Positions 61,402-64,000 of a stretch of DNA of 64,000 bases are shown here, one piece after another. The translations under genes were made by a program, and so were the position numbers. Numbering within the stretch: position 1 is the first letter of the stretch; every line of letters begins with the position of its first letter. The stretch covers positions 80,543,088 to 80,607,087 of the forward strand of contig NC_061122.1 of the NCBI RefSeq assembly GCF_002878395.1, written 5' to 3'. The notes under the pieces are model-generated. The model was not told the origin of the DNA. It did no database searches and was given only the letters and a program-made list of their open reading frames with translations. This DNA is from Capsicum annuum. Taxonomy: Eukaryota; Streptophyta; Magnoliopsida; Solanales; Solanaceae.

Positions 61402-63847
61402 TGTAAGACCCTACAAAATTCTAAGCTTGACTCAGTCCTTTAAAGCTTACTAAGGGGTCCCACACTTAGAATTTTTTTTTAGCTAAGTATCAAGACTTAG
61501 AATCATTTTAGCATTCCAAATTTGGAGGATTTTATTTCCTACCTTCCCGACCATAGTTAGACAATTTATGAATTGATTCATGATCAGGGTTACTTGGAGG
61601 TCATCTCAAGTAAGTTTTGAATTTTTTAGACTAGCGTAAGGTTGAATTTGGATGCCCAAAATAGTGAAGGGTCGCGATAGCCCCGCGTCGCGAGGGCCAG
61701 TCAACCCAAGTAAGGGTCAAACCGCAATGGCTACTTGACCCAAGTAGGGGTTGCATTGCGATGGCTACTTGACCAAAGTAGGGATCGCGACGCGAGGGCA
61801 TCCTTTTTCAGGATTATTTTAATACAGGTTGTGGGGGGAAGTGGGTCATTTTCCCAACCTTATTCAACCTTAATACGAAATTAATCAGCCTATAGGGTAA
61901 AATCTCAATCTTTCTCTCAAGCTCTCTCAACAACAAGCATTAGGGTTTTCAATTCAAGATTCTAATCTCAAGAATTCTACCGTCAATCATCTAAAAAACA
62001 AGCATAAAGGTATGTGAAGTATTTATCCAAGGGCCCTTTTACCCTTGGAGTTTAAGAAACCCTTTTTAAAATCTTAAATCATGATTTCCATGTTGTGGGT
62101 TGTTTGTATTCATGTTAATCTTGTTGTGTGATTTCCAAGATGATGTCTTTAATGAATTTCATGAATTTATGTTAGCATGTGGGTTGAAATCTTTGAAATT
62201 AAAGTATTAATGTAGCCATGATGTATTGAATTATTATTTATGCCCAAGTATAATATGATGCCTCCCATGTGTTTAACAAAAATGCCTATGTGAAGTAATT
62301 GTGAAATTTGATCCATTGTTTATCTCAATTATGAGCCCATGAAATAATTATTGTCTAAAGGGCTCCCATGTTAAAGCTATTCCATGAAGGTGTTTGTTTA
62401 AATGCCTATATGAATTGTTAGTGTACTTATGACATGATAGTATGGATACCTATATATGTACAAGTTCAAGATTTACAAGTGTTTGATTAAATGCTGTAGA
62501 AAGTGAATTATGAACATGTTTCCATTATTGTGCCTTCAAGATTTATGTTACGCTTTACTCTTTACGCTATCGAGTCTTGGTGGTATTTAATACTTAACAA
62601 TTTAGTTCTATACCTAGAGCCAGTGTCAGTTATAGAATAGTCTCAGTCAGGTCGTGATCAGTGGTACTTTTAGTCAGTTCCAGATTCCAGGAAAATTTAG
62701 TAAACTTAGTACTAATCCAGTCCAGTTCAGTTAAGCCTAGTATGAAATAGGAAATCAGTTCAGTGTCTATTCATTTTGAGTAGGATTCAACACCGAGTGA
62801 ATCCAAGGATGGGGACTCACCTTCCAGTAGAGGGTGTGATTCTTAGAAACAATCCTTGCATTCCAAAACTACATAGCCAGTGTAGGTTGAGACATCAAAC
62901 CTGCCAATCGAGGGTTGATAAGGTGTTTTAACCTGTCAGTTGAGGGTTCCACCATTCTCATTAGAGTACCTGCCAGATGAGGGCATCTCTTCAGTTGTCT
63001 TTACCCATGGGATGGTACTAGCACCCTTCCAACTGGGGTTACAGGTTGGACCCCAAAATCTATTTAGAAATGGGGCATGTCGGTTAGATGATTACCTCCT
63101 ACATTCTCAATTTCAGATTTAGTCTCAGATTAGTACTCAGTGTATAGTTCTACAGACTTCAGGAGTGTCAGATACGGTCATCCAGATAATCAGTAATACA
63201 GTATCAGTAAACTCAGATATTAGTAAATTAGTATTTAGCATTAGTATTTGTATCATCATAATTTCAGTTATAGTCTACGTATTCATACATGCACCCCCAT
63301 TCGGTCATATCTATGTTATTTAGTTAGTATTGTTCATGTATTATGAACCCATGAATTTAAGCCTACCTCATTGAGCATACCAGTATATTTAAAGTACTGA
63401 CATGTGGTTTTTTGCACTATGATGTCTTATATCATAGGTTCAGATGCACGGGCCCCTGAGTATCCTCAGTAGTACAGCTTCTCAGCAGCTAGCGTAGTGG
63501 TGAGTTCTCATATTTTGAGGACATGATTTTTTTAGTATTTCAGTTATTTCAGTAGTCATCTAGAGTTAATTGGGGTCTTGTCCCATTAACTCCATATTTC
63601 AGATAGTTTAGAGGCTTATCAGACTAGAGTGTTTTCATATAGTTGTTTTCCACCATTAAGTTTTCTGTTTACAATATTGTTTTTAGATTTTAACCTTATG
63701 ATAGTTTCCGCATTTACTTCCTTATTTTCTCATTACAGCATCTTTATTATTCAGTTCTTACAGGAGGTACCAGTCATGTGTTAGCTAGTGGTCCTTCGGG
63801 ATTGTTAGCACCGTATAGCATCCAGGGTACAAACTTGGGGCATTACA
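61402..63847 (+). repeat. T5 3' LTR
   Basis: 2,446 bp, TGTAAGACCC to GGCATTACA. Close alignment with the 5' copy over its full length, including the splice-donor-like site at 62010. No gene. Confidence 0.95.
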
Positions 63848-64000
63848 AGAGGCAACTTATGACAGGTCTTCACCACTTGTTCCCCAACTTACGTTTCTTA
63901 CCATGATTCATAATGGTTCTGAAGAATAAGATTCCTAGAAATTTTCTAAGGGTCCAATCCAAGGATGCTTCAGTCTCCTACACTAGGAACATTCATCCCC
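63848..64000 (-). mobile_element. T6: start of another T2-family element
   Basis: 63848-63972 matches the U3 end of the S2 LTR (CTTCACCAC, TTCTAAGGGTCCAA, GGATGCTTCA). A polypurine tract GTCTCCTACAC on the opposite strand and internal sequence CTAGGAACATTCATCCCC follow, as after the T2 3' LTR at 7222. So this is the 3' LTR end of an element extending beyond the window; the rest of its LTR is not on the left of T5. Confidence 0.8.

Larger units (their letters stand above)
53824..63847 (+). mobile_element. T5: complete Tekay/Del-like chromovirus, decayed
   Basis: A 10.02-kb element on the + strand with two 2.44-kb LTRs, primer site, gag, protease, RT, RNase H, integrase, chromodomain and polypurine tract in canonical order. 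Flanks AGTGG (53819-53823) and AGAGG (63848-63852) differ at one base. Flanking DNA, however, is K on the left and a T2-family LTR on the right, which is unexpected for a simple insertion. Frames are broken repeatedly, but domains are the clearest in the window. Confidence 0.93.

Overview
This window is plant nuclear heterochromatin. It holds no intact host gene. It is almost entirely nested, decayed LTR retrotransposons plus one insertion of plastid DNA (a NUPT). An angiosperm is indicated by clpP exon 1 of exactly 71 bp with a group II 5' splice site, rpoC1/rpoC2 in plastid order, Ty3/gypsy chromoviruses primed by initiator-Met tRNA, and Athila-type elements primed by Asp tRNA. The plastid sequence and LTR style suggest an asterid, probably Solanaceae (pepper-like); that is inference. 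Element names used here are local: T1-T6 are Tekay/Del-like chromoviruses, AL and C are Asp-primed Athila-type elements, G is an Athila-type internal remnant, K is copia-like, S1 and S2 are solo LTRs.

Layout. 1-3978: composite NUPT joining the clpP promoter side/exon 1/intron 1 to rpoC1 exon 2 and the first third of rpoC2; it lies inside the 5' LTR of T1. 3979-23168: T1 (+ strand); its 5' LTR is split again by T2 (4773-14723, - strand, full length). 23169-23967 and 38143-39896: G (- strand), gag/protease and 3' region without recognisable polymerase, enclosing T3 (23968-38142, -). T3 in turn holds AL, a lone LTR with primer site (24507-26145), in its 3' LTR and S1 (31271-33406) in pol. 39897-43450: T4 (-), a sibling of T3 cut off in the integrase. 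43451-53823: K (-), whose LTR is split by S2 (43986-52370), itself split by C (46188-52294, +). 53824-63847: T5 (+), a complete but dead chromovirus with 2.44-kb LTRs. 63848-64000: edge of T6 (-), sister to T2.

How it works together. None of the coding regions is open; the window is a record of successive insertion. Every in-frame stop that I could compare with plastid sequence in the NUPT replaces an arginine or glutamine codon, mostly CGA to TGA, as expected of methylated DNA decaying by deamination. T1 carries a 472-bp tandem duplication over its chromodomain, and its reverse transcriptase active site has lost an aspartate.

The most interesting pattern crosses families. In six LTR families with little or no U3 similarity, the U3 carries a family-specific cluster of short palindromic or inverted motifs directly upstream of the probable TATA box. 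In three families (T1, T2, T5) this is followed by a pyrimidine-rich leader and a consensus-like 5' splice site. In T5 and T1 a 3' splice site sits just before the gag ATG, which predicts a leader intron that would remove R/U5 and the primer-binding site from a gag mRNA.
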